NCBI GenBank assembly: GCA_017428265.1
Contig: JAFRRD010000039.1
Location: forward strand, 1 to 64,000
Length of the DNA stretch: 64,000 bases
From: Lachnospiraceae bacterium
Lineage (GTDB): Bacteria; Bacillota; Clostridia; Lachnospirales; Lachnospiraceae
Reading direction: 5' to 3'
Part shown: positions 51,716 through 63,414 of the stretch, piece by piece
Numbering within the stretch: the stretch's first letter is position 1
Layout of the letters: each line of letters starts with the position of its first letter
Translations under genes and position numbers: made by a program
The notes under the pieces: model-generated
The model's database searches: none
What the model was told of the DNA's origin: nothing
The model's input: only the letters and a program-made list of their open reading frames with translations

Positions 51716-52309
51716 CTACTGTTTGTTGCCGCAGGCGTAGTTTTGTTGCACGGATGCCGCAGGGTCGTCCCCGCCGGCCGCTATCCCGCAAAGGATCTCC
51801 CTCAGCTGCGGGAAATATTTGTGCAGTCCTTTTGCCGTATACTTCTTATAGGCTTCTTCGTCGCCTTCCAGGATAATTTTCCTCAGTTTCGTCGCATTGA
51901 CATCGATAATCGCGCGATTCAGGGAAATATACCTTATCTCAGGATAGTTCGGGAACCAGGTGCGGCACTTGTCCTCGTCGCCGTAGACGATGCATTCGGG
52001 CACCCCGACCGCCTTTTTCGCATTCGCGATCACGTAGTCGCCCCAGGCCGGCACGTTCCCGACGCCGAGGTCGTTTAACGGTACGAGGATCACCCGACCG
52101 CTTTTCGTAAGGCGCGGAAAGACCGCCGCGAGCAGTTCCTGCCGCAGCGCCGCCGTGAACGGATCGTGCGCCGTTCCCGCCTTGTCCGCCGAGCCGATCA
52201 TCACGATCACCTTGTCGCAGACCGAGAGCGCCTTCCGGATCACGGCCTCATGTCCGATATGCAGACCCTGGAAGCGTCCCAGGACCAGTCCCAGCCGATA
52301 CGGTCTCAC
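51716..52309 (-). CDS. Nicotinamide/nicotinate-nucleotide adenylyltransferase-like protein
   Basis: A 197-residue nucleotidylyltransferase of the NadM/NadR type: GRFQGLHIGHEAVI (the HxGH motif), MIGSADKAGTAHDPFTAALR and the C-terminal NATKLRKII, corresponding to ISxTxxR. It would join ATP to (deamido-)NMN. The start is taken as GTG at 52309, overlapping the pncB stop (GTGA). An in-frame ATG at 52390 lies far inside pncB. Context with pncB and nadE places it as the middle step of NAD salvage: NA to NaMN, NaAD and NAD. Confidence 0.83.
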   Translation of the reverse strand: MRPYRLGLVLGRFQGLHIGHEAVIRKALSVCDKVIVMIGSADKAGTAHDPFTAALRQELLAAVFPRLTKSGRVILVPLNDLGVGNVPAWGDYVIANAKKAVGVPECIVYGDEDKCRTWFPNYPEIRYISLNRAIIDVNATKLRKIILEGDEEAYKKYTAKGLHKYFPQLREILCGIAAGGDDPAASVQQNYACGNKQ

Positions 52310-53514
52310 CTTTTCGCGTCCCTCTTTTCGCGTTCCATGCGGAAATGCACGGCGGATTCCAGATAATGCTGATATTCCTCGTCGTCGCACATGACCTTGC
52401 CCGGCGCGTCGGAAAGCTTTGCGACCGGCCGGCCGTTCACGTACTGCAGCTTGATCACGATGTTCAGCGGCTCCGCGAAGGTGTCGTTCGCCACGAAGGT
52501 CCCGATACCGAAGGCCACGCGCGCGCGGTCCTTGAAATAATCGTAGATCTTCTGCGCCTTGTCGAAGTTCAGGCTGTCCGAGAACAGCAGGGTCTTGGTG
52601 CGCGGATCCACGCCGTAGCTCTTGTAGTGCGCGATGATCTTCTCGCCCCAGGCGAAGGGGTCGCCGGAGTCGTGGCGCACGCCCGAATAGTTGTTGACCA
52701 TGCTCCGATTGAAGTCCTTCAGGAACAGGTCGGTCGTGATGGTATCCGTGAGCGCGGTCCCGTTGTCGCCGCGGTACTCGTCGTACCAGTCTTCCATCGC
52801 GTAGTGGTTGGTGTAGGCCAGCGGGATCCAGTCGATGCCCTGGTACATCTGCACGTATTCATGCGCATAGGTGCCGATCGGGGTCAGGCCGAATTTCCAC
52901 GCATAATAGACGTTCGACGTGCCGATCAGGTTCTGAGTCTCCTTCGCGAGCATTTCGATGGCGTAGCCCTCGAACTCGCGGGACAGGCGCCGCCGGCAGC
53001 CGAATTCCGCAAACTTGAACGTATATTTCTTGTCCTGGAAGGCTTCGATCTTGTCCTCCAGGCGCTTCTTTGCGGACGCCAGCAGCTCGTCGTAGTTGTA
53101 GCTGAAGCGGAAATAGACTTCGTTGATGATCTCGAGGAGGTAGATCTCGAACTGCATCGCGGAGAACAGCGGCCCGTCCACGTGGACCGTCAGTTCGCCC
53201 TCGGGGCTCAGAGATGTCGTCACGTAGTCGCGGATCGGGTGCCACAGCCGCAGGAATTCCACATAGTCGGACTTGATGAAGCGGATGCTCCGGAGATAAT
53301 CCAGCTCCGGCTTTTTGAACTTCAGGCTGCAGAGATGGTCGATCTGCGCATTGATCTCCTCAAGCATTTCCGGGGTGAAGATGACGCCCTGGTTGCGGCA
53401 TTTGAAATGATACTCCCCGTTCAGATTGGTGTGCTTGTGGAAGATCACCTGGTTCATGTTGAACTTGTACAGATCGGTATCGAGCAGGGATACCACGATG
53501 GGTTCCAGTTTCAT
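52306..53514 (-). CDS. pncB: Nicotinate phosphoribosyltransferase
   Basis: A 402-residue NAPRTase converting nicotinate + PRPP (+ATP) to NaMN. Typical segments are the N-terminal LLDTDLYKFNMNQVIFHKH, FAEFGCRRRLS, GTYAHEYVQ, VRHDSGDPFAWGEKII, FSDSLNFDKA and FGIGTFVAND. It sits 1 base after nadE and overlaps the downstream nucleotidylyltransferase by 4 bases, forming a complete salvage operon. Confidence 0.96.
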   Translation of the reverse strand: MKLEPIVVSLLDTDLYKFNMNQVIFHKHTNLNGEYHFKCRNQGVIFTPEMLEEINAQIDHLCSLKFKKPELDYLRSIRFIKSDYVEFLRLWHPIRDYVTTSLSPEGELTVHVDGPLFSAMQFEIYLLEIINEVYFRFSYNYDELLASAKKRLEDKIEAFQDKKYTFKFAEFGCRRRLSREFEGYAIEMLAKETQNLIGTSNVYYAWKFGLTPIGTYAHEYVQMYQGIDWIPLAYTNHYAMEDWYDEYRGDNGTALTDTITTDLFLKDFNRSMVNNYSGVRHDSGDPFAWGEKIIAHYKSYGVDPRTKTLLFSDSLNFDKAQKIYDYFKDRARVAFGIGTFVANDTFAEPLNIVIKLQYVNGRPVAKLSDAPGKVMCDDEEYQHYLESAVHFRMEREKRDAKR

Positions 53515-53515
53515 G

Positions 53516-54238
53516 TCAGTCCTCCTTGCCGTAGCCGGGCATCGGCAGTAATTTATGCAGATTGATGCGGTGCATGCGGTCGATCTTCGCCTTCACGGCC
53601 TCATCCTCGATCTCGCCGGTGCGGATGTAGCGGTCCAGGACCTCGTAGGTGAAGCCGAGCTTCTCCTCATCCGAGCGGCCGCTCATGCCGTCCTCCGGGA
53701 TCTTCTCGACAAAGAGGGCGGGCAGCCCCAGTTCGCGGCCGATCTCGCGGACTTCAGTCTTCGTAAAGGCCGAAAGCACGGCAAAGTCGCCGGCGGCATC
53801 GCCGAATTTGGTCGAGTAGCCCACATAGTCCTCGGAGAGGTTGCAAGTATTCGCAACGCGGCCACCGAGGAGCGCGCAGATCCCGTAAAGCACCGTCATG
53901 CGCACGCGGGCCGGCGTATTCGTCTTGTAGGCATCGGTCTCGTTCGGATCGCAGTCCATGGCGTCCCCGACAAGCTTCCGGAGCGCTTTCACCGGTTCCT
54001 CGATATTTACGATGCGGTAGGGGATCCCCAGATGCTTCACGAGCGACAGCGACACGTCGATGTCGTGCTGATACCCGCAGGGCATAAGCACCCCGTACAC
54101 ATGGTCCGGTCCCAGCGCTTCGCATAAAAGCGCCGCCGTCACCGACGAATCCGTTCCGCCGGAGATCCCGACAACTGCAGGCGGGTTCCCCTGCGCCCCG
54201 AAATAGTCCCTGATCCAGGCGATGATCTCGTCTTTCAT
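53516..54238 (-). CDS. nadE: NAD synthetase, ammonia-dependent
   Basis: A 240-residue NadE without the glutaminase domain. The PPi-loop SGGTDSSVTAALL, the NaAD/ATP site YCT/GYSTKFGDAAGDFAVLSAFTKTEV, the acceptor loop IPEDGMSGRSDEEKLGFTYEVLD and the final RMHRI are visible. It amidates NaAD to NAD with NH3. The ATG at 54238 (GGAGG five bases upstream) is chosen over an in-frame ATG at 54250. It is the first gene of the nadE-pncB-nucleotidylyltransferase operon; a TATAAT lies near 54292-54300 but no clear -35. Confidence 0.94.
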   Translation of the reverse strand: MKDEIIAWIRDYFGAQGNPPAVVGISGGTDSSVTAALLCEALGPDHVYGVLMPCGYQHDIDVSLSLVKHLGIPYRIVNIEEPVKALRKLVGDAMDCDPNETDAYKTNTPARVRMTVLYGICALLGGRVANTCNLSEDYVGYSTKFGDAAGDFAVLSAFTKTEVREIGRELGLPALFVEKIPEDGMSGRSDEEKLGFTYEVLDRYIRTGEIEDEAVKAKIDRMHRINLHKLLPMPGYGKED

Positions 54239-54340
54239 AGCAGCCTCCACAGTTTTATTTGTTCACGCGCGCTTTCGGCGCCGAAGGTGTCCGTAATATT
54301 ATACTACATTATCAAGGAAAATGCTCGGTTTTTTTCTGCT

Positions 54341-54811
54341 TTATCTCTTCAATGAATCATTCTCTTTTTCCCGCAAATCATATCTCGCCTGCAGCCAGCC
54401 CCATAGAAAAACGATAAGAAACAGACTCAATCCAGCCATATATTTTTCCCATGTGTTTCCCAATGTATGCCCTAATCTTTTTGCTCTTTGATCCATATAG
54501 ATGTTGCAGACGATTGTATAAACTATGAACATACAAATGACAGCATTATATAGTTTCTCTTTTACGGACAATGGCTTCCGTGGCAACTTATCTATCTCAT
54601 CCTTATCATTTTGATACTTATTCCGATAAAAAAAGTATATGATAACTCCAATAACATTCACAAATAAGATGTCAAAGCATATACCAAAAGTATTGTTTAG
54701 CGTTGGGCTTTCTTCTATCTGCTCTCGGCAAACATATCCCCACACGCTGCAGAGAATCACGGAAACAAAAGAAATAAAGCAAACAGCTTTAAAAATACGT
54801 GTTCCACGCAT
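54341..54811 (-). CDS. Small membrane protein of the AT-rich island, unknown
   Basis: A 156-residue protein with four hydrophobic stretches (residues about 8-28, 42-62, 86-106, 128-146) and charged loops. No family is recognised. Base composition is far more AT-rich than the flanking NAD and ABC genes, as for the next two genes. This points to recent acquisition. Confidence 0.6.
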   Translation of the reverse strand: MRGTRIFKAVCFISFVSVILCSVWGYVCREQIEESPTLNNTFGICFDILFVNVIGVIIYFFYRNKYQNDKDEIDKLPRKPLSVKEKLYNAVICMFIVYTIVCNIYMDQRAKRLGHTLGNTWEKYMAGLSLFLIVFLWGWLQARYDLREKENDSLKR

Positions 54812-54837
54812 ATTTTTACCTTCTTATTGATTTGGAC

Positions 54838-55323
54838 TCATTCTATCTCTTCAATTTCGCAGATCCGCCGCTCCCCGTAAAAAGGGTCCTCAAGATATTT
54901 GATCCTTAAGTTTTGTCCCTCATGGATACTGCCGCCGTCACATTGGAAAACGCAATAACCGTAATTTTCATCTCCGCAAAAAACAAATTCTACGTCTCCT
55001 ACGAAAAATGAGTCCGAACTGTGTCCCCAGATTGCCTTGGACGGACTCGCTTGATAATCTCTCACCTGTCCTTCAATTGCCCCGTACTGCCCTGTCTCCA
55101 TCTGCTTCTTTGCCCAAGCGTAAGAACGGAGAGGGACAATAAGCAGTGAATACAGGGCCGTCAGAAACACCGCTGACAGTGCAAGGGACAAAGTCAATCT
55201 CTTCCAGCCTTTCTCCTCTTTCCACGCTTTCCACGCAAACCAAATAAACAGGCCGAATACAAGAAGGATGAACAACTTGCCGAGGTCCATAAGATGAAAC
55301 TGATACGAAAATTCATAAAGCAT
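54838..55323 (-). CDS. Membrane-anchored small protein of the AT-rich island, unknown
   Basis: About 161 residues with two hydrophobic spans near the N-terminus (LFILLVFGLFIWFAW and LSLALSAVFLTALY), then a soluble part rich in acidic and aromatic residues. It resembles generic DUF3592-type proteins in layout, but this is not certain. The start is uncertain: ATG at 55323 has AGGAGG 13 bases upstream; an in-frame ATG at 55362 has no SD. AT-rich codon use matches its neighbours. Confidence 0.55.
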   Translation of the reverse strand: MLYEFSYQFHLMDLGKLFILLVFGLFIWFAWKAWKEEKGWKRLTLSLALSAVFLTALYSLLIVPLRSYAWAKKQMETGQYGAIEGQVRDYQASPSKAIWGHSSDSFFVGDVEFVFCGDENYGYCVFQCDGGSIHEGQNLRIKYLEDPFYGERRICEIEEIE

Positions 55324-55417
55324 TCTGCAGCTGTGACCTCCTACTCTATTTGCTGCCTTCATTCATCGGTTTAATACTCATGGCTTGATCGTTCTTCCTA
55401 TCAGCAGTTCCCGGCTC

Positions 55418-55918
55418 TCAAAACCCCACCCTGTATACATACACATATGCAAATGGAGCGAACGTCGGCCTCCATCTTTGCGTCAGTTTCTCAGCAGTTT
55501 CAATGTCAGGACAGAGGCCATTATCGTTCAGATACTGCTTCATGTCTTCTCTATTCTTTTCGAGTCCCAAAGGGAAATCACCGTCTGTTTCAATATCGAT
55601 CCCAAGAAATTCGATTGCTTTTTCATAGGCATCCTCCAGGGGCGAATAATCACAGACGATGACCTCGCATTCGATTCCGTATTCCTGCATTTCCCGGCAT
55701 AAATCGCATAGTTTTTGGAATTTTTCGGCGCTTACCGGCTGAATCTCAGCCAATTCGATCGAATCGAACCAGTATTGCAATACCTGCTTGAATTCTTTTC
55801 TGCGTCTGCGTCTGAATTCCCGCTTATCACCTCTGAACTGGTCAAAATAAGCATCTTGAATAAAGCTTCGCCCTATTCCCTTGTAATCATGATAGTTCTC
55901 AACCAGTCTGTAAAACAT
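55418..55918 (-). CDS. Soluble 166-residue protein of the AT-rich island, unknown
   Basis: Soluble, charged, with a basic patch RRRRRKEF (about 36-43) and later acidic helices. No signal peptide, no membrane span, no recognised motif. The ATG at 55918 follows GGAGGA. Immunity-protein-like size and isolation are suggestive only. The 54-base gap to the stop of the second island gene's reading region (55324-55417) holds nothing identifiable. Confidence 0.6.
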   Translation of the reverse strand: MFYRLVENYHDYKGIGRSFIQDAYFDQFRGDKREFRRRRRKEFKQVLQYWFDSIELAEIQPVSAEKFQKLCDLCREMQEYGIECEVIVCDYSPLEDAYEKAIEFLGIDIETDGDFPLGLEKNREDMKQYLNDNGLCPDIETAEKLTQRWRPTFAPFAYVYVYRVGF

Positions 55919-55961
55919 AGCTATTCCTCCAAATCCCAGTCAGAAGCATCTTCGCTGATTA

Positions 55962-58519
<2,558 letters not shown>

Positions 58520-58523
<4 letters not shown>

Positions 58524-60826
58524 ATGTCGTCACCTCCCCGCAAAGTTTCCCGGACGCTCCGGCCGAAGAGCTTTTTCACCTGCTTGTAGCCCACGCGCGC
58601 GGCCATCAGGGCCATGCCGAGGAAGATCAGCAGGTACTGCCACCAGTAGAGGTAGGGAAATGCCGCGTTGAAAGCCGGCGTGCGGTACAGCACGAAGGCG
58701 AGCAGCATTACGAAGATGACCGAGGGGATGAGCGATAAAAACAGCCGCGCAAACAGGCCCGAGACGACGATCTTCACCGGGATGCCCATCGAACGCAGGA
58801 TCGCGAGGTCGTGGCGGAAGGCGCCGACGGCCTTGCCCGAGCAGAGGTTGATGAAGAAGGCGAGGAAGATGACCGTCAGGACCCACATCACCAGGAGCAT
58901 GATGCCCTGCGCCGAGCTGAGCACGGTCTCATAGACCTCGGGGGAATATTTTGCGGTCGAAAGCGCGGAGACGTAGCCGTCCGCGCGCAGCTTTTCGGCC
59001 GCGGCCTGCGCTTTTGCCTCCCCTGTGTAGAACAGCGACGCCTGCGGATACATTGCCGCGAGCTGCTGCTCCGCCGCGAGGCGCAGAACGTCGGCGTTCA
59101 CCGCAAGGAACGCACGTTCGTGGGCGTAGGCTGCGCTATGCTCGCCCATCCCTTCCGGCGCCTTGCGGAGGTAAATGTCTCCCTCAAAGGAATCGCCGGC
59201 ACGGAAGGCCTGCTGCCTGCCGCCGATAAACTCGCTGAGAAAGCTGTTGTTGATGCGGAAATAGGCGCTCAGTGAGACCTGGGCGACGGGCACGCTCCCC
59301 GCTTCCGTGCGGGCATCGAGCGCCTCGTTCCAGGCCTTGCTGCTCACGTAGACGCTGTTTTTCGGCATTTCGAAACTCGGCAGGACAGTATCCAGGGTCT
59401 GGAAGCTGTTCATTCTGCCGTTCTTCATGAAGCCCAGCGTCACCGACACTTCGGCGTCGTCAAGCAGCATCGCTGCCATCGCGCAGGCAAAGCCGTCCTC
59501 CGTCAGAAGGATCTTCGCGCACTGATTGTTGTCGAGGAAATACTGGACGCCGACGACGTCGAATTCCAGGCCGCACCAGGCGATGCGGCGGACGAAATTA
59601 TCTCCGCTGCCGAAGACCGGCTTCCACGAGACCGGCAGATACAGTAGGGCTTCGTTCTCCTCGCGGGGCTCGCGGCCGTAGATCTTTTCTTTGAAATGCT
59701 TCCCGTAAACGGGCTGCAGGCTGTAGTATTCGTCCCTTTCGGACAGATAGGTGTTGGTTTCAAAATCGCCCCGGAAGGCGTCGAGCAGATAGTCGTAATG
59801 CAGGGTGCGGACCGCACCGGTATCGTCTGCGAGGCGGTCCACCTCCTTATCAGAAAGCGGCGTGCCGTCGCTCTTCGTGACCACGAGGCGCCCTTCAGTC
59901 GGGGCGAACATCGTCGGCGTGCCCAGAAGCTCCGGGATCTTCCCGCAGCGGCCCGTGATGGCGAGGAGTCCGAGCGAGCCGAGCAGCATCAGCAGGCAGA
60001 GGAAAATACTGAGTTTCGGCGTCGCGCTGAACATCGCGCGGCCGAGGGCCAGGCCGTTGCGGATGGTGTGGGACTTCGCGGCCTTCGGGGCCCGAGCGGG
60101 TTCTGCGGCCTCATCGGACGGCGCCGCCGGTACCGCAGCTTCTGCCGGAGCGATCCGCGTATCCGAGACCACGGCGCCGTCAAAGATGCGGACCTCTCGC
60201 GTCGCGTAGCCCGCCACCTCGTCGATGTTGTGCGTGACCACGATGAGGAGGCGCTCCTTCGAGACCTCCTTCAGAAGCGCCATGATCTCCTTCGCGCTCT
60301 CGGAATCGAGGTTGCCGGTCGGCTCATCCGCCAGGATGACCGGGCTGTCCTTCGCGAGCGCGCGGGCGATGACCGTCCGCTGCTTCTGGCCGCCGGAAAG
60401 CTTGCTGCCGCGCTGGCGGAGCTTGTCGCCGAGCCCGACGCGGTTCAGGAGTTCGACCGCCCTCGCGCGCCGTTTGACCGGGTCTTCGATCGACAGCAGC
60501 GCGAGTTCCACGTTCTGGAGCACGGTAAAGGAATCCAGGATGTTGTAATCCTGGAAAATGAACGAGATGTATTCCTCGCGGTAGCGTTCGCGCTCCGGCT
60601 CCAGGAAATGCGAGGTCGGCCGGCCCTCGATGAGCAGTTCGCCCTCCTCGTAGGAGTCCATCCCGCTGATGACGTTCAGCAGGGTGGATTTGCCCGAACC
60701 GGACTCGCCGGTGACCGCAACGAACTCACCCTTGTCAAAGGCCAGGTCGACGCCGCGGATGCCGACGGCTACGTTCCCCTCGGAAACATAGATCTTGCCG
60801 ATGTTTTTCAGTTCAAGAAAAGGCAT
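58520..60826 (-). CDS. ABC ATPase fused to FtsX/MacB-type permease, second member
   Basis: A 768-residue paralogue. The N-terminal ATPase has Walker A TGESGSGKSTLLN, signature LSGGQKQRTVIARA and [13 protein letters not shown] linker and first span follow (about 270-290), then an extracytoplasmic domain, and three spans at the C-terminus (LRSMGIPVKIVVSGLFARL). Its stop overlaps the next ATG by 4 bases, and its start overlaps the aldehyde dehydrogenase stop (TAATG). It probably forms a heterodimer with the 853-residue protein. No two-component sensor pair of the bacitracin type is adjacent. Confidence 0.88.
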
Positions 60827-62232
60827 TATTTTTCCACCTTTTTCAGAAAATCAAGTTTCTTCTGCGTGTAAGGATGCTCGCGGAGGGACAGATTGAAATG
60901 CGTGCCGCCCCAGAGCACCGTGCTGGGGTGCGTGAACTCCCTGAAGCCCCAGATGCCGTGGTAGGCGCCCATGCCGGAGTGGCCGGTCCCATTGAAAGGA
61001 ACACCTTTCACCATCAGGTGCAGGCAGACCTCGTTGACGCAGCCGCCGCCGTACTGCAGGCTCTGCATGACGCGCCGCGCCCAGGCCTTGTCCTTCGTGA
61101 AGACATAGAGGGCGAGGCCGTGCTCGCGGGAGGAAACGGTCTGCAGAAGCTGCTCTTCCTTCTCCGCGGCATAGGGCACGATCGGCAGCAGCGGGCAGAA
61201 CAGCTCGTGATTCACGATTTCTTCGTCAGTCCCGACCGAGTAAATGACCGTCGGGGCATAGCGGAGCGTCTCTTCATTTCCTTTGCCGCCGCAGACGATG
61301 CGGTCACGGTATGTTTCCGCCTCCGCCGCGCATTTTTCATAAGCCGCCCGGCTGATGAGGCGCGGGTATTCGGGGTTATTTTCCGGCGCTTCGCCGAGCT
61401 GCTTTCTGATCGCTTTTGCGAGCGCCTGCACGAACTTTTCGGCAACGCTCTCTTCCACCGCGACCTGGTTGATGTTGATGCAGACCTGGCCGGCGTTCAG
61501 GATCTTCATAAAGGCGATCTTGCGCGCCGCGTCCTTCAGATCCGCGTCTTTTCGCACGATGCACCAGTTGCCGGTCTCGCCGCCGAGTTCCAGTCCCACG
61601 GGCGTCAGGTTCTTCGCCGCCTCGGCCATGATATGCTTCGCGACGCGCGGCGATCCGGTATAGAAGATCTTGTCAAAGCGCTCCTCGAGGAGCATATCCG
61701 CCGCCTCGTGGCCGCCCTTCACCACCGTGACGTACTCGGATGGGAAGGTATCCGCAACGAGCTCCGCGACCGCCTGCGCACACGCCGGCGCCTTGGCACT
61801 GACCTTCAGCACCGCCGTGTTGCCGCCTGCGATCGCCGCAGCGAGAACGCCGAGCGACAGAAGCACCGGGAAGTTGAAGGGGCTGATGATGAGGCAGGTC
61901 CCGTAAGGCATCTTGTAAACCTTCGTGATCAGGCTCGGAAAGCAGGAAAAACCGCTGAAATGCGTCTCCGGCCGGGCCCATTTTTTCAGGCCCTTTGCCG
62001 TCTCGCCGATCTCCGTAAGGAGCGGCCCGATATCCGTCAGGTACGCTTCCTGCGGCGCGCGGCAAAGGTCCTTCCCAAGGGCAAGGATCAGCGCCGCCTC
62101 GTGCTTTTTCACCGCCTCGTACAGCTTTTTCAGCATCTCCAGGCGGAAAGATACGTCCAGCGTCTGCCCTCCGGCGAAGTATTCTTTCTGCGCCGCAACG
62201 AGGCGGCCGAGCGATTCTTTCGTATATTCCAT
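60826..62232 (-). CDS. Aldehyde dehydrogenase (class 3-like)
   Basis: A 468-residue ALDH: N-binding PFNFPVLLSLGVLAAAIAGGN, the catalytic Glu in LELGGETGNW, the catalytic Cys in NAGQVCININQ and the C-terminal NGTGHSGMGAYHG. Length and the short N-terminus match the class 3/YwdH-like membrane-associated fatty or aromatic ALDHs. The substrate is unknown. It is the first gene of a unit with the two ABC proteins (one-base overlap). Confidence 0.91.
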   Translation of the reverse strand: MEYTKESLGRLVAAQKEYFAGGQTLDVSFRLEMLKKLYEAVKKHEAALILALGKDLCRAPQEAYLTDIGPLLTEIGETAKGLKKWARPETHFSGFSCFPSLITKVYKMPYGTCLIISPFNFPVLLSLGVLAAAIAGGNTAVLKVSAKAPACAQAVAELVADTFPSEYVTVVKGGHEAADMLLEERFDKIFYTGSPRVAKHIMAEAAKNLTPVGLELGGETGNWCIVRKDADLKDAARKIAFMKILNAGQVCININQVAVEESVAEKFVQALAKAIRKQLGEAPENNPEYPRLISRAAYEKCAAEAETYRDRIVCGGKGNEETLRYAPTVIYSVGTDEEIVNHELFCPLLPIVPYAAEKEEQLLQTVSSREHGLALYVFTKDKAWARRVMQSLQYGGGCVNEVCLHLMVKGVPFNGTGHSGMGAYHGIWGFREFTHPSTVLWGGTHFNLSLREHPYTQKKLDFLKKVEK

Positions 62233-62294
62233 AAACTGTCCTTTATTGCGGCTGACGGCTCCGTCCCGCGCCGGGTTTTGTCCCAGCGTGACGC

Positions 62295-62720
62295 TTATTG
62301 CTGTCCGCCCTTCGTATTGAACATGTCGAACTGGCCGGTCAGCAGATGGTTGCCCAGATCGTCCCAGACATCCGCCTGCACGATGTTGATAAAGCGCCCG
62401 GCCTTGATCACCCGGCCCTCCGCGCGGAGCATTTTCGCCTCGGGATTCGCATAGAGAAAATGGATGCTGCTCCCTTCCGTCACAATGTGCGCGTGCGGCC
62501 GGACGGAGTCCGCCGCAAGTCCCGCCGCCACGTCAGCAGCAGCAAAAACGATCCCGCCGTGCGGCAGGCCCCAGATATTCTTATGCTCCGGCTTCAGCTC
62601 CACCTCCATCACGGAATGCCCTTCCTCGAGGCTGACGGCACGGATGTTGTTGGTCTGATTGAAGGGATCGGTCGTGTTGATCTCTTCGATAATGCTGTCC
62701 AGATATTCTTTCGTTACCAT
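62295..62720 (-). CDS. PaaI-like hotdog-fold thioesterase
   Basis: A 141-residue single hotdog domain with the PaaI-type motif WGLPHGGIVFAAADVAAGLAA and GSSIHFLYAN. Members hydrolyse acyl-CoA thioesters; the Asp or Glu in this motif is usually catalytic. It lies 62 bases before the aldehyde dehydrogenase start and 12 after bioY, so co-transcription with bioY is likely. The substrate is unknown. Confidence 0.88.
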   Translation of the reverse strand: MVTKEYLDSIIEEINTTDPFNQTNNIRAVSLEEGHSVMEVELKPEHKNIWGLPHGGIVFAAADVAAGLAADSVRPHAHIVTEGSSIHFLYANPEAKMLRAEGRVIKAGRFINIVQADVWDDLGNHLLTGQFDMFNTKGGQQ

Positions 62721-62732
62721 CCTGAACTCCTT

Positions 62733-63290
62733 TTACCGCTGCCTCTCGGCGCGTTCGACGGCTTTCCGGACGATCGGGGCAAGCAGGGCTGCCACCGCCG
62801 TTTTGGCCGCGTCGCCGGGCAGGAAGGGGATCACGCAGAGTGCGAGCGCTTCCCAAACCGTGCGCTTCATCACATGGCAGAACCACGCCGTCCCGAGCGC
62901 ATAAAGGACCGCCGTCCCGATCACCGCCGCGAGGAACATCAACGCAAAACGCTTCCAGCCGCTCTTCTTTTTGCCCCAGAGCGTATACAGTCCGCCCGTG
63001 ATGAAGGCCATGGGCAGGTAGCCGACAAGGTAGCCGCCGGTCGGTCCGACGAGTTTCTGCAGGCCGCCCGTAAAGCCGGAAAAGACCGGCACACCGACGG
63101 CGCCGAGGAGCAGATAAATGCCGACGGCTGCGGCGCCCCATTTCCCGCCCAGGAAAAAGGCGGCAAAAAGCACCGCGAAGGTCGCAAGGGAAAGCGGGAC
63201 CGGCCCGATCGGGATCGAAAACGGCGCCATCACGCAGAGGATGGCGGCGCACAGCGCGCAGCTGACCAATGTTTTCGTCGTTGTCTTCAT
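62733..63290 (-). CDS. bioY: Biotin ECF transporter substrate-binding protein
   Basis: A 185-residue BioY: six spans with the family motifs IPIGPVPLSLATFAVLFAAFFLGGKWG, GVPVFSGFTGGLQKLVGPTGGYLVGYL and the C-terminal FLPGDAAKTAVAALL. It binds biotin in the membrane and needs EcfA/A'/T from elsewhere. The ATG at 63290 follows AGGAG; an in-frame ATG at 63371 would overlap the upstream terminator. Confidence 0.93.
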   Translation of the reverse strand: MKTTTKTLVSCALCAAILCVMAPFSIPIGPVPLSLATFAVLFAAFFLGGKWGAAAVGIYLLLGAVGVPVFSGFTGGLQKLVGPTGGYLVGYLPMAFITGGLYTLWGKKKSGWKRFALMFLAAVIGTAVLYALGTAWFCHVMKRTVWEALALCVIPFLPGDAAKTAVAALLAPIVRKAVERAERQR

Positions 63291-63328
63291 CTTCGGAACT
63301 CCTTTCAGCAGTCCGCCGTATTTGTATA

Positions 63329-63357
63329 AGTATAATCCTCCCGGCAGGAAAAAGCAA
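63329..63357 (-). promoter_or_regulatory. Probable bioY promoter
   Basis: On the minus strand TTGCTT (63352-63357), a 17-base spacer and TATACT (63329-63334). The -35 overlaps the upstream terminator tail. No BirA-type palindrome is seen. Confidence 0.6.
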
Positions 63358-63384
63358 GGCGCCGCAGCCATAAGCCGCGGCGCC
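63350..63384 (-). terminator. Terminator of the ExbD-like gene
   Basis: On the minus strand GGCGCCGCGGC-TTAT-GGCTGCGGCGCC followed by TTGCTTTTT, about 30 bases after the stop of the gene ending at 63415. Confidence 0.82.
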
Positions 63385-63414
63385 CGCCGTTTTCTCTCCC
63401 CTGTTCCGGGTGTC

